The position numbers were made by a program, and so were the translations under genes. This document shows positions 50,554 through 63,317 of a DNA stretch of 64,000 nt, one piece after another. Position 1 is the first letter of the stretch, and each line of letters begins with the position of its first letter. The notes under the pieces are model-generated. The model saw only the letters and a program-made list of their open reading frames with translations, did not search any database and had not been told where the DNA came from. Location: assembly GCF_023614235.1 (NCBI RefSeq), contig NZ_CP094264.1, positions 1,922,001 to 1,986,000 on the forward strand, read 5' to 3'. Origin of the DNA: Streptomyces sp. MRC013. Its GTDB lineage: Bacteria > Actinomycetota > Actinomycetes > Streptomycetales > Streptomycetaceae.

Positions 50554-51832
50554 GCACCGCAGCCGCGGGTCCGGCGGGCGTCCCCCATCCCCTGGCCGGT
50601 GTCGCCGGACCGCTGGGTGCCTTCCGTGCCCGGCTCACCGACGCCGCGGGGTCCGTGCAGTCGGCCGTCCGGCGGGTCCGGCAGGCAGCGGCGGCCGTGG
50701 ACCGCCTCGGGGAGGCACCACCCCGGCGGTGCCCCTCCTGCGCACGCTCCGGGTGAACGCCGAGGGTGCCGGACGTTCCGTCACCCGCCTCGCGGGCTCC
50801 GCGACGAAGGCGGCGGCCGAGCTGCGCTCCGGGGCCACGAGGTCGCGGGGAACGTCGTCGACGCTCGCCTCCCTCGCGGGCGCGGCGGGCGGATTCGTCT
50901 CCGTGGCGGGGCTCCTCGGTCAGTTCACCGGCCCGATGTCCCGGGCCATGACCGTCCTCGGCATCGGCCTCGGGGCCGCCGCCGGCGCCATGACCGCCGT
51001 CAACGTGGCCATGCGCGCCAACCCGCTCGGCTTCCTGGCCGGGCTGGTCGTCCCCGTCGTCACGGCGATCACCGCCTACGCCCTGAACACCGAGACCGGC
51101 CAGAAGATCGTGAAGCAGGTCTTCGACCACGTGCTGAAGGTCTTCCGGGGGATCGCCACGTTCCTCGGCCCGGTCGTCACCTCCTGCGGCACCGTCGTCG
51201 GCGCGTGCTTCAAGGCCGTGGGGACCGTCGTGACGACCGTCGCCGGGATCGTCGGCGCCGCCGTCTCCGGGGACTTCGGCAGGGCCGGGGCCGCGGTGTC
51301 CCGGGCCACCGGGGCGCTGAGCGACCTCGTCCGCCGGCCCTGGAACGCCTTCAAGGAAGCCGTCCGGCCCGTCCTGGAATGGATCACCCGGAGGATCCCC
51401 GACATGTTCACCCGGGTGAGGGACGCCACCTCCGGCACGCTCGGCGGCATCGGCGACTTCGTCTCCACCGGCCTCCAGGCGCTCGCCGGTGTCGTCACCG
51501 GTCCCGTCAAGGGGCTCATCGCCTTCGCCAACTGGGTGATCGACGGGCTCAACAGCCTCGGCGGCGAGTTCCTCGGCAAGAAGTTCGGCGTCGACCTCGA
51601 CAAGATCCCGCAGCTCGCGGAGGGCGGCGTCGTCGCCCCCTCGTACGACGGGGCCTCGGCCGTACGCCCCCTGTCCTCGCTCGACCGGCTGCGGCCGGCC
51701 GAGGCCGGGCACCGCGTCGACGCCCCCCGCCCCCCGCACCGCGGCCGACTGCACACCTACCGCGAACCGGAGGGCCGCAGCGCCCTCGCGATCGCCGAGG
51801 ACCTGCTGTTCCTGCACCGGACCGCGGCCTGA
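50550..51832 (+). pseudogene. Tape-measure-like tail protein 2, frameshifted near the 5' end
   Basis: Starts at ATG 50550 (MSTAAAGPAGVPHPLAGVAG) and reads well to AAAVDRLG, then falls out of frame at a GGGG run (50709-50712). One extra G would continue as GGTTPAVPLLRTLRVNAEGA to the downstream frame ending at 51832. The downstream part has tape-measure helices (VFRGIATFLGPVVTSCGTVV, AVSGDFGRAGAAVSRATGAL) and a C-terminus QLAEGGVVAPSYDGASAVRP, PLSSLDRL, DLLFLHRTAA that parallels tape-measure protein 1. The corrected product would be 427 residues. The shift is real, programmed or a sequencing error. Confidence 0.75.
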
Positions 51833-51928
51833 GCCCGGCACGGCCGCGGCACCCCGCCGGGGGCCCGGCTCCCGCACCGGACCGCGACCCGAGGGCGCGG
51901 CCTGACGAAAGTGAGGTGACGGCCCGTC

Positions 51929-52864
51929 ATGGCCGAGACCACGACCGCGCACCCGGACGAGACCGCACCCGGCTCACTGATCACCCGCGACGGGCAGATC
52001 CAGTGGGCCGGACTGCTGATGGGCCCCGGGACGCCGTACCAGATCGACCGTTCCGGCATCACCGGCTGGGACGACCTGCCCACCCTCGACACGGGCGACG
52101 TCGCCCGACCCGACCAGCACGGCGCCTGGCCGGGGGCGGTCTGGGCCCAGCCCCGGCTGGTGACCGCCACCGTCTGGCTGGTCCCGCCCACAACGGCGCG
52201 GGCCGCCGGCACCAGCGCCGCGTTCCGCGCGGCCACCGGCCCCGAGGGCGGGGAGCACTGGCTCGCGGTGCGCCTGCACGGCGAGACCCTCGCGGTGCGC
52301 GCCCGGGTCAGCCGCCGGGTGGTCCCCCAGGACCGGGCGTACGTACGGCAGGGCCTGGCCAAGGCCAGCCTCCAGTGGACGGCGACCGACCCCCGCCGCT
52401 TCGGCACCACCGTGCACGAGGGCCGGGCCGTGCTGCCGGTGCCCGAACCCGGCCTGTCCTGGGAGAACGAGGCCGGGAGCGGTCTTCGGTGGCCGCTGGA
52501 GTGGGGCACGGACGCGGAGGCGGGCAGCTTCACCGCCGTCAACGAGGGCGACACGGCCGCACACCCGGTGATCGAGTTCCGCGGCCCGGTGCGCCGCCCG
52601 ACCCTGAGCCGGCTCGGCGACGGCCGCCAACTCCAGTACGACATCGCGCTCGCCGCCGGCGAGGTCCTCACCGTCGACACCGAGGCGGGGACGGTCCGGC
52701 TCAACGGCACGGCGTCCCGGCTCTACACCGCGACCCCCACCTCGACGCCCGAGCAGCTGTTCCGGCTGGAGCCGGGCAGTACGTCGCTCGCCTTCCGCTC
52801 CGACGACGCGGCACCCGACCCGCGGGCCTCGGTCACGGTCCGCTGGCACGACGCCCACTGGTGA
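51929..52864 (+). CDS. Distal tail (Dit-like) protein
   Basis: A 311-residue siphovirus tail-component protein. SLITRDGQIQWAGLLMGPGT, WDDLPTLDTGDVARPDQHGA and LQWTATDPRRFGTTVHEGRA match the N-terminal ring domain of distal tail proteins; the C-terminal half (FRGPVRRPTLSRLGDGRQLQ, EVLTVDTEAGTVRLNG) resembles the galectin-like domain. It should form the hub at the tube end. Confidence 0.78.
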   Translation: MAETTTAHPDETAPGSLITRDGQIQWAGLLMGPGTPYQIDRSGITGWDDLPTLDTGDVARPDQHGAWPGAVWAQPRLVTATVWLVPPTTARAAGTSAAFRAATGPEGGEHWLAVRLHGETLAVRARVSRRVVPQDRAYVRQGLAKASLQWTATDPRRFGTTVHEGRAVLPVPEPGLSWENEAGSGLRWPLEWGTDAEAGSFTAVNEGDTAAHPVIEFRGPVRRPTLSRLGDGRQLQYDIALAAGEVLTVDTEAGTVRLNGTASRLYTATPTSTPEQLFRLEPGSTSLAFRSDDAAPDPRASVTVRWHDAHW

Positions 52865-52928
52865 CCGGCCCCGCAGCCACGGCCCCCACCGCCCCCGACC
52901 CCCGCAACGCACCCTCCAGGAGGACATC

Positions 52929-54131
52929 ATGCCCGTCCGCAGCGCATGGCTGATCAACCGCACCACGACCGACTCCGGCCAGACCCGCTCCGACACCCGG
53001 CTCGCCCCCACCGGCACCCTGGCCCCCAGCGGCGCGCTGACCACCGCCTCCGGTGTCGTCCCCGGGTCCAAGGACGGCCGCTACCTCATGGACGGCCTGT
53101 ACGTCCGCGGCGACACCGCCGGGATGACCGCGAACGTCGCCCCCGGCCGGGCCGTCGTCCAGGGCTCCCCCGCGGCCGGCGCCTACCCGGTCGTCCTGAC
53201 CGACCACGCGCAGGTCGCCTTCGACGACGGCGACGCGAACAACCCGCGCGTCGACCTGGTGCTGCTGCGGGTGTACGACGCCCAGTTCGATCCGGCCTCC
53301 GGGCGCACCGAGGCCGTCCTGGAGGTCCTCAAGGGCGCGCCCGCGCCCAACCCGGAGCCGCTGCCCGTGCCGGAGGGCGCCCTCGCCCTGGCCCGCGTCC
53401 ACGTCCCGGCCGGCGCGTCCGTCGGCACCGGCGGCCTGGACTGGTCCAAGGCCGTCCAGGACCTGCGCCACACCACGGTCGCGGCCGGCGGCATCCTCGC
53501 CGAGTCGTGGAACCGCGACAGCAAGGGCGGCTACGCGGGCCAGTACCGCGACAACGCCAGCCAGCTCCAGCGCTGGGACGGCGCCCGCTGGGTGTCCTAC
53601 CCGCGGCACATCGGCGGTGTCGCCCCACAGGGTGCGCTGGCGGCCGGCGAGTACCCGGGGCAGTACCGCGACGAGGGCGGCAGGCTCCAGCGCTGGGACG
53701 GCGCCGTGTGGCGGCCGGTCGTCCCGGTCACCGGCTGGGCGTTCAACAACGACGGCGGCTACTGCACCTCCACCACCTGGGTGGAAGCCATCGCCGACAC
53801 CGTCGGCCCGTCCATCTCCACCCAGTTCACCACGCCGGTCTCGGGCATGGTGCTCATCACCGTCGGCTACCTGGGCGACAACCCGGTGGACGGCGCCTGG
53901 TCGCAGATGAGCGCGGTCGTCCGGCTGGACGGCGCCGTCGTGCTCCCGGCCGCGGACCAGCGGGCGGCACAGGCGACCGGCAAGAACGGGAGCTCGGTGA
54001 CGCACACGTTCCGGCTCGCCGGCCTCAAGCCGTACACGGAGTACACGGCGGTCGGCGCGTACCGCTCCTCGGCCGCCAGCAACAACGCCTGGATCGACAA
54101 CCGGTTCATCCGCGTGGACCCGGTGCTGTGA
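52929..54131 (+). CDS. Baseplate/minor tail protein with QYRD-QRWDG repeats
   Basis: A 400-residue protein. The N-terminal part (PGSKDGRYLMDGLYVRGDTA, DGDANNPRVDLVLLRVYDAQ) resembles baseplate upper proteins of siphophages. Two 20-residue repeats at 202-221 and 242-261 share the pattern GQYRD-(5)-LQRWDGA-x-W. The C-terminal beta-rich domain (STQFTTPVSGMVLITVGYLG onwards) could be a receptor-binding or accessory domain. AGGAGG precedes the ATG. Confidence 0.75.
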   Translation: MPVRSAWLINRTTTDSGQTRSDTRLAPTGTLAPSGALTTASGVVPGSKDGRYLMDGLYVRGDTAGMTANVAPGRAVVQGSPAAGAYPVVLTDHAQVAFDDGDANNPRVDLVLLRVYDAQFDPASGRTEAVLEVLKGAPAPNPEPLPVPEGALALARVHVPAGASVGTGGLDWSKAVQDLRHTTVAAGGILAESWNRDSKGGYAGQYRDNASQLQRWDGARWVSYPRHIGGVAPQGALAAGEYPGQYRDEGGRLQRWDGAVWRPVVPVTGWAFNNDGGYCTSTTWVEAIADTVGPSISTQFTTPVSGMVLITVGYLGDNPVDGAWSQMSAVVRLDGAVVLPAADQRAAQATGKNGSSVTHTFRLAGLKPYTEYTAVGAYRSSAASNNAWIDNRFIRVDPVL

Positions 54132-55246
54132 GCCGCCCCATGGCCCGAGCCGTCGCCACGCCCGTCTACCGGGCGGTCTTCTGCGACCTGCGCACCGACC
54201 GGGTCCTCGACGTCCTGCCGCTCACGGAGGCGAGGTTCGACGACTACATCGGCAAGCCGGGCTCCCTGTCGGCGACCGTTCCGCTGCCCGACCCCGCCCT
54301 GGCCGCCCGCGCCAGGGAGGCCCTCCGGCCCGGCCGCACGGCGGTCTGGCTGGAGCGGGACGGGGACGTCTGGTGGGGCGGGGTGCTGTGGACCTGCACC
54401 CCGGCCACCGACGAACAGGGCCGGATGACCGTGCAGTTCCAGGCGGGCACCTTCGACTCGTACCTGGACCACCGCATCCTCTCGGCCGACGTGGTGCTCC
54501 TGCGGGCCGACCAGTTCGACATCGCCCGCGCCCTGGTGGCGCACGCCCAGGAGCAGGACGGCGGCGACATCGGGATCAGCCTGGGCGCCGAGACGTCCGG
54601 CGTGCGCCGCGACTTCACGTCCGGCTACACGGCGCTGGCCCGGGTCCGGGAACTGCTCGACAAGGTGGCCCGGCTCGCGGACGGCTTCGAGTGGCGCGTC
54701 CACTGCTACCGCGACGGCCAGGGCCGCCGCGTCAAGCGGCTCCAGCTCGGGCACCCGAAGATCGAGTCGAGCCGGGCCGACATCGTCCTGGACCACCCGG
54801 GCTCCGTCCTGTCGTACAGCCTGCCGACGGACGCCACCGTGCAGGCGAACGTCTGGGTGGCCCGCGGCGAGTCGGCCAACACCGACCAGGCCCGGGACTC
54901 GCTGCCGCTCACCGCCGCGGCGAGCGAACCGGCCGACCTGGCCGGCGGGTGGCCCCGACTGGAGCGCACCTCGGACCACAGCGGGGTCACGGACGTGGCC
55001 ACCCTCCGCTCCCTGGCCGAGGCCGAACTGGCGCGTCAGCGCCGCCCGGAAATCATCCCCGAGCTGACCGTCGTCCTCGGCGACCGGATCACACCCGCGC
55101 TGCTGGGCGCCCGGATCCGGCTGCGGATCCACGACCTGTGGCACCAGGAGGGGCTCGACGCCCGCTACCGGATCGTCGGCCTCGCCGTGAACCCGCCGCA
55201 GCGCACCAGGCCGGAGACGGCCACCCTCTACCTGGAAGGAGCCTGA
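54128..55246 (+). CDS. Tail-tip protein, siphovirus Gp37-like (Tal-type)
   Basis: A 372-residue protein of the tail-associated type found in actinophages (ReqiPepy6 Gp37-like). VYRAVFCDLRTDRVLDVLPL, LEARFDDYIGKPGSLSATVP (as TEARFDDYIGKPGSLSATV) and a C-terminal GARIRLRIHDLWHQEGLDAR mark it. The GTG at 54128 overlaps the previous stop (GTGA); an ATG at 54140 is the alternative. It should form the hub below Dit. Confidence 0.77.
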   Translation: MSRPMARAVATPVYRAVFCDLRTDRVLDVLPLTEARFDDYIGKPGSLSATVPLPDPALAARAREALRPGRTAVWLERDGDVWWGGVLWTCTPATDEQGRMTVQFQAGTFDSYLDHRILSADVVLLRADQFDIARALVAHAQEQDGGDIGISLGAETSGVRRDFTSGYTALARVRELLDKVARLADGFEWRVHCYRDGQGRRVKRLQLGHPKIESSRADIVLDHPGSVLSYSLPTDATVQANVWVARGESANTDQARDSLPLTAAASEPADLAGGWPRLERTSDHSGVTDVATLRSLAEAELARQRRPEIIPELTVVLGDRITPALLGARIRLRIHDLWHQEGLDARYRIVGLAVNPPQRTRPETATLYLEGA

Positions 55247-55249
55247 CCC

Positions 55250-55963
55250 TTGGCGATCGTCCCCACCGACCTGCTGGACCGCATCCGCACCCTGGAGCGG
55301 CAGGTCCGGGAACTCATGGGCAGCGCGAACACCACGCCCGCCCTCAACCGGATCGACGGGGAGGTCGTCATCGGCAAGGACGGCCGGCTCCGCGTGAAGG
55401 TCACCGACGACAAGGACCTGGTCCACATGGGCCGTGTCCAGCCCGACCGCGGCCCGGACACCCCCCAGCAGGGCCTGATGGTCCGCCGGGACGACGGTCC
55501 GATGGCTCTGACCGTGCGGACGGCTGAACCGGACCGGCTGGAGACCCAGCAGGTGCAGATCTTCGACTGGTACGGGAACGTCGTCGTCGCCGACGACGCC
55601 GCCCGGCGAGGCCTCGCCCGCCCGTACATCCCGTACCCGCTGCCCCGGCCGGTCGACGCGGCCCGCTGGGAGTCCACCGGGAACACGGACTGGACCACGC
55701 TCTACAGCGGTCCGGCCATCTCCCAGCACCCGAGGCTGTACGCCCGGATCGCCGTCCAGGGCCCGGCCGGCGCGGAGGTGCGCCTCCTCGTCGACGGGAT
55801 CCAGGTGGGCCCCGTCGGCGGCCCCGGCGCGGACCTGGAGTTCCGGGAGTCGCTGGCGGCCGGCTTCAGCGCGACGGTCGCCTTCGAGATCCAGGCGAAG
55901 GTGGCGGCGGCGGGCGACACCGTCCGCTGCCGTCCACTCGCCCTGTACGGCGTCCAGTCCTGA
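55250..55963 (+). CDS. Minor tail / tail-tip protein
   Basis: A 237-residue protein starting at TTG 55250 with GAAGGAG upstream (LAIVPTDLLDRIRTLERQVR). A short N-terminal coiled coil is followed by a beta-rich domain (RIDGEVVIGKDGRLRVKVTD, LYARIAVQGPAGAEVRLLVD). It is three bases after the Gp37-like gene, and in actinophages small proteins of this kind follow the hub. Precise role unknown. Confidence 0.7.
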   Translation: MAIVPTDLLDRIRTLERQVRELMGSANTTPALNRIDGEVVIGKDGRLRVKVTDDKDLVHMGRVQPDRGPDTPQQGLMVRRDDGPMALTVRTAEPDRLETQQVQIFDWYGNVVVADDAARRGLARPYIPYPLPRPVDAARWESTGNTDWTTLYSGPAISQHPRLYARIAVQGPAGAEVRLLVDGIQVGPVGGPGADLEFRESLAAGFSATVAFEIQAKVAAAGDTVRCRPLALYGVQS

Positions 55964-56053
55964 CCCCGGGCCCCGTCCGCGGGGCCGCCCCTCCGACCGC
56001 CCCCGCCCCCGGCGGCACGCCCGTACGCCGCCGGGGGGCGGGTGCCGGGCCGG

Positions 56054-56088
56054 CCCCGGGCCGGGCCCCGGGCCGGGCCCCGGGCCGG
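56054..56088. repeat. 12-bp tandem repeat before the tail fibre
   Basis: The unit CCCCGGGCCGGG is repeated 2.9 times without mismatch at 56054-56088, within a 257-base untranslated gap (55964-56220) that is almost entirely G and C. Each unit can pair with the next, so it may form stable RNA structure. Confidence 0.75.
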
Positions 56089-56220
56089 AGGGCGGGGCCG
56101 TCCCAGCCTCCGCCCGCGCCGCCGCCTCCGCCCGCCGTACCCGCCCGCACCATCACCCACCGGCCCGCCGCCCGCACCGCCGTCGGCCGGGCCCGCACCC
56201 GCACTCGTGAAGGAGAGCCC

Positions 56221-57665
56221 GTGCTCCCCGACTCCATCCCCACCGTCCGCGTCACCGCCCGGTACCTGACCCCGGACGGCACCCCGATGAGCGGCTCCGT
56301 CGAGTTCCGCCCGCCGTCCCTGCTCACCCACTCCGCCGCCGACGTCTTCGTCGGCGGACCGACCGTCGCCCGCCTCGACGACCAGGGCCGGATCAGCGTC
56401 GTGCTGCCCGCCACCGACGCCTCCGGCTGGAACCCGGTCGACTGGACCTACCAGGTGACCGAGAAGCTCGCCGGCCTCGGCCAGAACCGCGCGTACCAGA
56501 TCGCGCTGCCCGCCGCCCGGCCGGCGGTCGACCTGGCCGACACCGCCCCGGCCGACCCGAACACCCCGCACTACGTGGCCGTGCCCGGCCCGCCCGGACC
56601 GGCCGGCGAAATGGGCCCGGTCGGCCCGGCGGGCCCCGTCCGGTCCGTCAACGGGCGCACCACGCCCGACATCACCCTCACCGCCGCCGACGTCTCCGCC
56701 ATCGCCGCGGACAGGGCCGGCGTGGCCGGCGGCGTCGCGAGCCTCGGCCCCGACGGCAGGGTGCCGGCGGCACAGCTCCCCCGGTCACGGGCGCGGTCTC
56801 CTCGGTCAACGGGCGGACCGGCGCCGTCACCGTCACCGCCGCCGACCTCGGGGCGCTGACGCCGGCCTCCGGCGACACCCGCTACCTGGGCATCGACGCG
56901 GCCCCGGTGAAGACCGTCAACGGCCGGACCGGAGCGGTCCAGCTGACCGCCGCCGACGTCTCGGCGGTCGCCGCCGGCGCCGCCGTGCTGACGACCGGCG
57001 ACCAGACGGTGAACGGCGCCAAGACCTTCGCGGTCCCGCCCTCCACCAGCGCCAACCCCTCGACCGCCAACCAGTTGGCCCGGCGCGGCTACGTCGACTC
57101 CGTGTCGGCCGCGGGCACCTGGTCCCCCGCCTCGATGGGCTTCTCGTGCTGGGCGTTCGACCCGGCCGCGTCCTCGGCCTACGCCGCCCAGTACTGCATG
57201 AACGGCTACGTGTACCTGATCGGCGTCCCGCTGCACACGGCCACCACCGTGAAGAACGTGGTGTTCTACGTCCCCGGTTACGCGGGCGGCACCCTCGCGG
57301 CCACCTCCTTCGCCGGCCTCTACACCGGCGCCGGGGCCAAGGTCGGGCAGACGGCTCCCCTGAACGGCCTGCTCGACAAGACCGGGGGGATGACGGCCAT
57401 ACTGCCGCTGACCACCGCGTACGCCGCCGCCCCCGGCAACTACTGGGTGGCGCTGCTGGTCAACGGCCCGAACCCGAGCAACAGCGGCCCGGCCTTCCTG
57501 CGAGGCGCGTCCATGGGCGAGTTCCCGGGCGGCAGCGCCCGGATGACGGGCGCCTTCGTCCGCCACGGCCGGCTCTCCACCACGGGACAGACCTCGCTCC
57601 CGCCGTCGTTCCCCCCGTCGTCGGTGATCGCGGACTCCAACGCCATCTGGGCCGCGCTCTCCTGA
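56221..57665 (+). pseudogene. Collagen-like tail fibre with VNGRTGAV repeats, frameshifted
   Basis: The GTG at 56221 with AAGGAGAG upstream gives VLPDSIPTVRVTARYLTPDG. After an N-terminal beta domain comes a short collagen-like Gly-X-Y stretch (GPPGPAGEMGPVGPAGP, about 123-139), then three copies of VNGRTxxxxxTAADVSA. The frame breaks at a C5 run (56778-56782); one extra C restores AQLPPVTGAVSSVNGRTGAV and continues to 57665. The C-terminal 190 residues (SWSP-like ASMGFSCWAFDP, YCMNGYVYLIGVPLHTATTV) form a beta-rich receptor-binding-like domain. The corrected length is 481 residues. It is the probable host-range determinant. Confidence 0.77.
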
Positions 57666-57688
57666 CCTTCCCCACGCCACCGCGCCAC

Positions 57689-57724
57689 GGGCCCCGTGCC
57701 GACTCCCACCGGCACGGGGCCCGC
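57689..57724 (+). terminator. Terminator between tail fibre and lysis genes
   Basis: Perfect 14-bp stem (57689-57702 with 57711-57724) with an eight-base loop, 24 bases past the tail-fibre stop and 24 before the amidase. It separates structural from lysis genes or dampens lysis expression. Confidence 0.78.
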
Positions 57725-57747
57725 CCGCTTTCCGAAAAGGAACCCCC

Positions 57748-58659
57748 ATGGCAGTCCCCCTCTCCCCCGACCGGCTCCTCGCCGCCCTGCGCGCCGAGGG
57801 CGTGCGCGTCGTCGAGCGCCCCGGCTGGCGCACCCACCACCGCAACCACGCCGGAGCCTGGGGCCCGGTCAGCGGCGTGATGATCCACCACACCGTGACC
57901 AGCGGCACCACCGCCTCCGTCGCCCTGTGCTCCCGCGGCTACGACGGCTTGCCGGGCCCCCTGTGCCACGGCGTCGTCGCCAAGGACGGCACCGTCCACC
58001 TCGTCGGCGGCGGCCGCGCCAACCACGCGGGCGGCGGCGACCCCTCCGTACTCCAGGCCGTGGTCACCGAGACGTACGGCACCCGACCGCCCGTCCCCCG
58101 CGCCCACCAGGGCAGCCCGGACGCCGTCGACGGCAACGCCCGCTTCTACGGCTTCGAGTGCGTCAACCTCGGCGACGGCTCCGACCCGTGGCCGGCCGCC
58201 CAGCTCGACGCGGTCGAACGCGCGAGCGCCGCGCTGTGCCGGGCACACGGCTGGGGCGCCAGGTCCGTGATCGGCCACCTGGAGTGGTCCGACCACAAGA
58301 GCGACCCGCGCGGTTTCGCGATGTCCGGGATGCGCGAGCGGGTCCGGAAGCGGCTCGGCGCGGCCCCGTCCCCCCAGAGGCCGACCGCGCCGAAGCCCGC
58401 CGCCCCCCGCCACCAGCCGTTCCCCGGCACCGCGTTCTTCCGGTCCGGCCCCAGCTCGCCCGTCGTCACCGCGATGGGCCGCCGGCTCGTCGCCGAGGGC
58501 TGCGGCCGCTACCGGGTCGGCCCCGGCCCGCGCTGGTCGGAGGCCGACCGCAAGTCGTACGCCGCCTGGCAGCGCAAGCTCGGCTTCACCGGCTCCGACG
58601 CCGACGGCTGGCCGGGCGCCGCCTCCTGGAACGTCCTGGAGGTCCCGTACACCACCTGA
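57748..58659 (+). CDS. N-acetylmuramoyl-L-alanine amidase (endolysin)
   Basis: A 303-residue Amidase_2/PGRP-type lysin. VSGVMIHHTVTSGTT holds the first zinc His (47 or 48), GHLEWSDHKSDPRGF the second His (177) and the Asp (186). CSRGYDGLPGPLCHGVVAKD and ANHAGGG are family features. The C-terminal 75 residues (GTAFFRSGPSSPVVTAMGRR, LVAEGCGRYRVGPGPRWSEA, YAAWQRKLGFTGSDADGWPG) are a peptidoglycan-binding domain common in Streptomyces and actinophage lysins. No signal peptide is visible, so it needs the holin. It starts with AAAAGGAA upstream. Confidence 0.9.
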   Translation: MAVPLSPDRLLAALRAEGVRVVERPGWRTHHRNHAGAWGPVSGVMIHHTVTSGTTASVALCSRGYDGLPGPLCHGVVAKDGTVHLVGGGRANHAGGGDPSVLQAVVTETYGTRPPVPRAHQGSPDAVDGNARFYGFECVNLGDGSDPWPAAQLDAVERASAALCRAHGWGARSVIGHLEWSDHKSDPRGFAMSGMRERVRKRLGAAPSPQRPTAPKPAAPRHQPFPGTAFFRSGPSSPVVTAMGRRLVAEGCGRYRVGPGPRWSEADRKSYAAWQRKLGFTGSDADGWPGAASWNVLEVPYTT

Positions 58660-58686
58660 ACCACGCACCCGTAAGGAGCACCGCCC

Positions 58687-58920
58687 ATGTCGGACGCCGC
58701 CAAGCGCACGGCCCGCACCGTCCTCCAGTCCGCCGTCGGCCTCGCCGTCGCGCTCCCCGCGATCGTCGACGCCGCGGGCGTCCCGGCGGCCCTGCCCTGG
58801 GTCGCCGGGGCGCTGGCCATCGCGGGCGCGCTCACCCGGGTCATGGCCCTCGACCCGGTCCAGCGTCTCCTGCCCGCCTGGCTGCGCACCACCCCGGTGG
58901 GTGCCGATGATCGAGTCTGA
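58687..58920 (+). CDS. Holin
   Basis: A 77-residue protein with two predicted membrane helices (VLQSAVGLAVALPAIVDAAG and LPWVAGALAIAGALTRVMAL) flanked by charged ends. Size, topology and place directly after the amidase fit an actinophage holin that times release of the lysin. Its 3' end overlaps the next gene by 14 bases. Confidence 0.8.
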   Translation: MSDAAKRTARTVLQSAVGLAVALPAIVDAAGVPAALPWVAGALAIAGALTRVMALDPVQRLLPAWLRTTPVGADDRV

Positions 58921-59173
58921 CCAGCCGAACGGCCCCGTCACCGTCGCGGTCGAACTGGAACGGCTGCGCGGCACGCTGGAGGCCGGGCTCGCCCGCGTCG
59001 ACGGCTCCCTCGCGCTGCTCGTCCAGCGCAGCGACCAGACCGACAAGCACCTCGCCGACATGGAGTCCCGCATCGACGCCCTGGAGCGCGCCCGCTGGCC
59101 GCTGGCGAGCATCGCCGCGCTCACCGCCGGCGCCGGGCTGCTGGCCACCTTCTGGCAGCTCGCCGCCCGCTGA
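58907..59173 (+). CDS. XhlA-like coiled-coil membrane protein
   Basis: An 88-residue protein, MIESDQPNGPVTVAVELERL, with a coiled coil (LARVDGSLALLVQRSDQTDK) and one C-terminal membrane helix (WPLASIAALTAGAGLLATFW). This layout resembles XhlA, which works with holin XhlB in Bacillus phages, or a spanin-like anchor. It overlaps the holin gene by 14 bases, suggesting a joint role in lysis. A GTG two codons upstream is an alternative start. Confidence 0.7.
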   Translation: MIESDQPNGPVTVAVELERLRGTLEAGLARVDGSLALLVQRSDQTDKHLADMESRIDALERARWPLASIAALTAGAGLLATFWQLAAR

Positions 59174-59253
59174 CCGGCCCCGTCCGCCGACCGGAGCGCC
59201 CCACGACCGGCCTCCGCGGCCCCGCCGCTCCGCGCCCGGTGCCTCCGGACACG

Positions 59254-59293
59254 CCGAAGGGCGGCCGCCCCTCGCGGGGTGACCGCCCTTCGG
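59254..59293. terminator. Terminator between the tail cassette and rpoC
   Basis: CCGAAGGGCGG (59254-59264) pairs with CCGCCCTTCGG (59283-59293), and the 18 bases between contain a second stem (GCCCC/GGGGT, one mismatch). It lies 14 bases past the rpoC stop, between convergent units. Confidence 0.8.
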
Positions 59294-59306
59294 TCAGGCG
59301 ACTCGC

Positions 59307-63221
<3,915 letters not shown>

Positions 63222-63317
63222 TATGCGTCAATCCCTCTCAGGGTTCGTGTCAATCAATGGTCTGTACGGGTCGCTGGGGGGCCGGCCGGACCTCGCGGGG
63301 TCCGGCCGGCCGACCCG

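Noticed and set aside
42964..59293. Contractile injection system or R-type tailocin
   Set aside because: No sheath, gpW/gpJ-like baseplate wedge or ClpV/AAA ATPase gene is seen; the tube, chaperone and Dit-type genes fit a non-contractile tail.
42964..59293. Complete or cryptic prophage
   Set aside because: No capsid, portal, terminase, integrase or replication genes, and no flanking direct repeat that I could identify as att sites. Old prophage ancestry is still likely.
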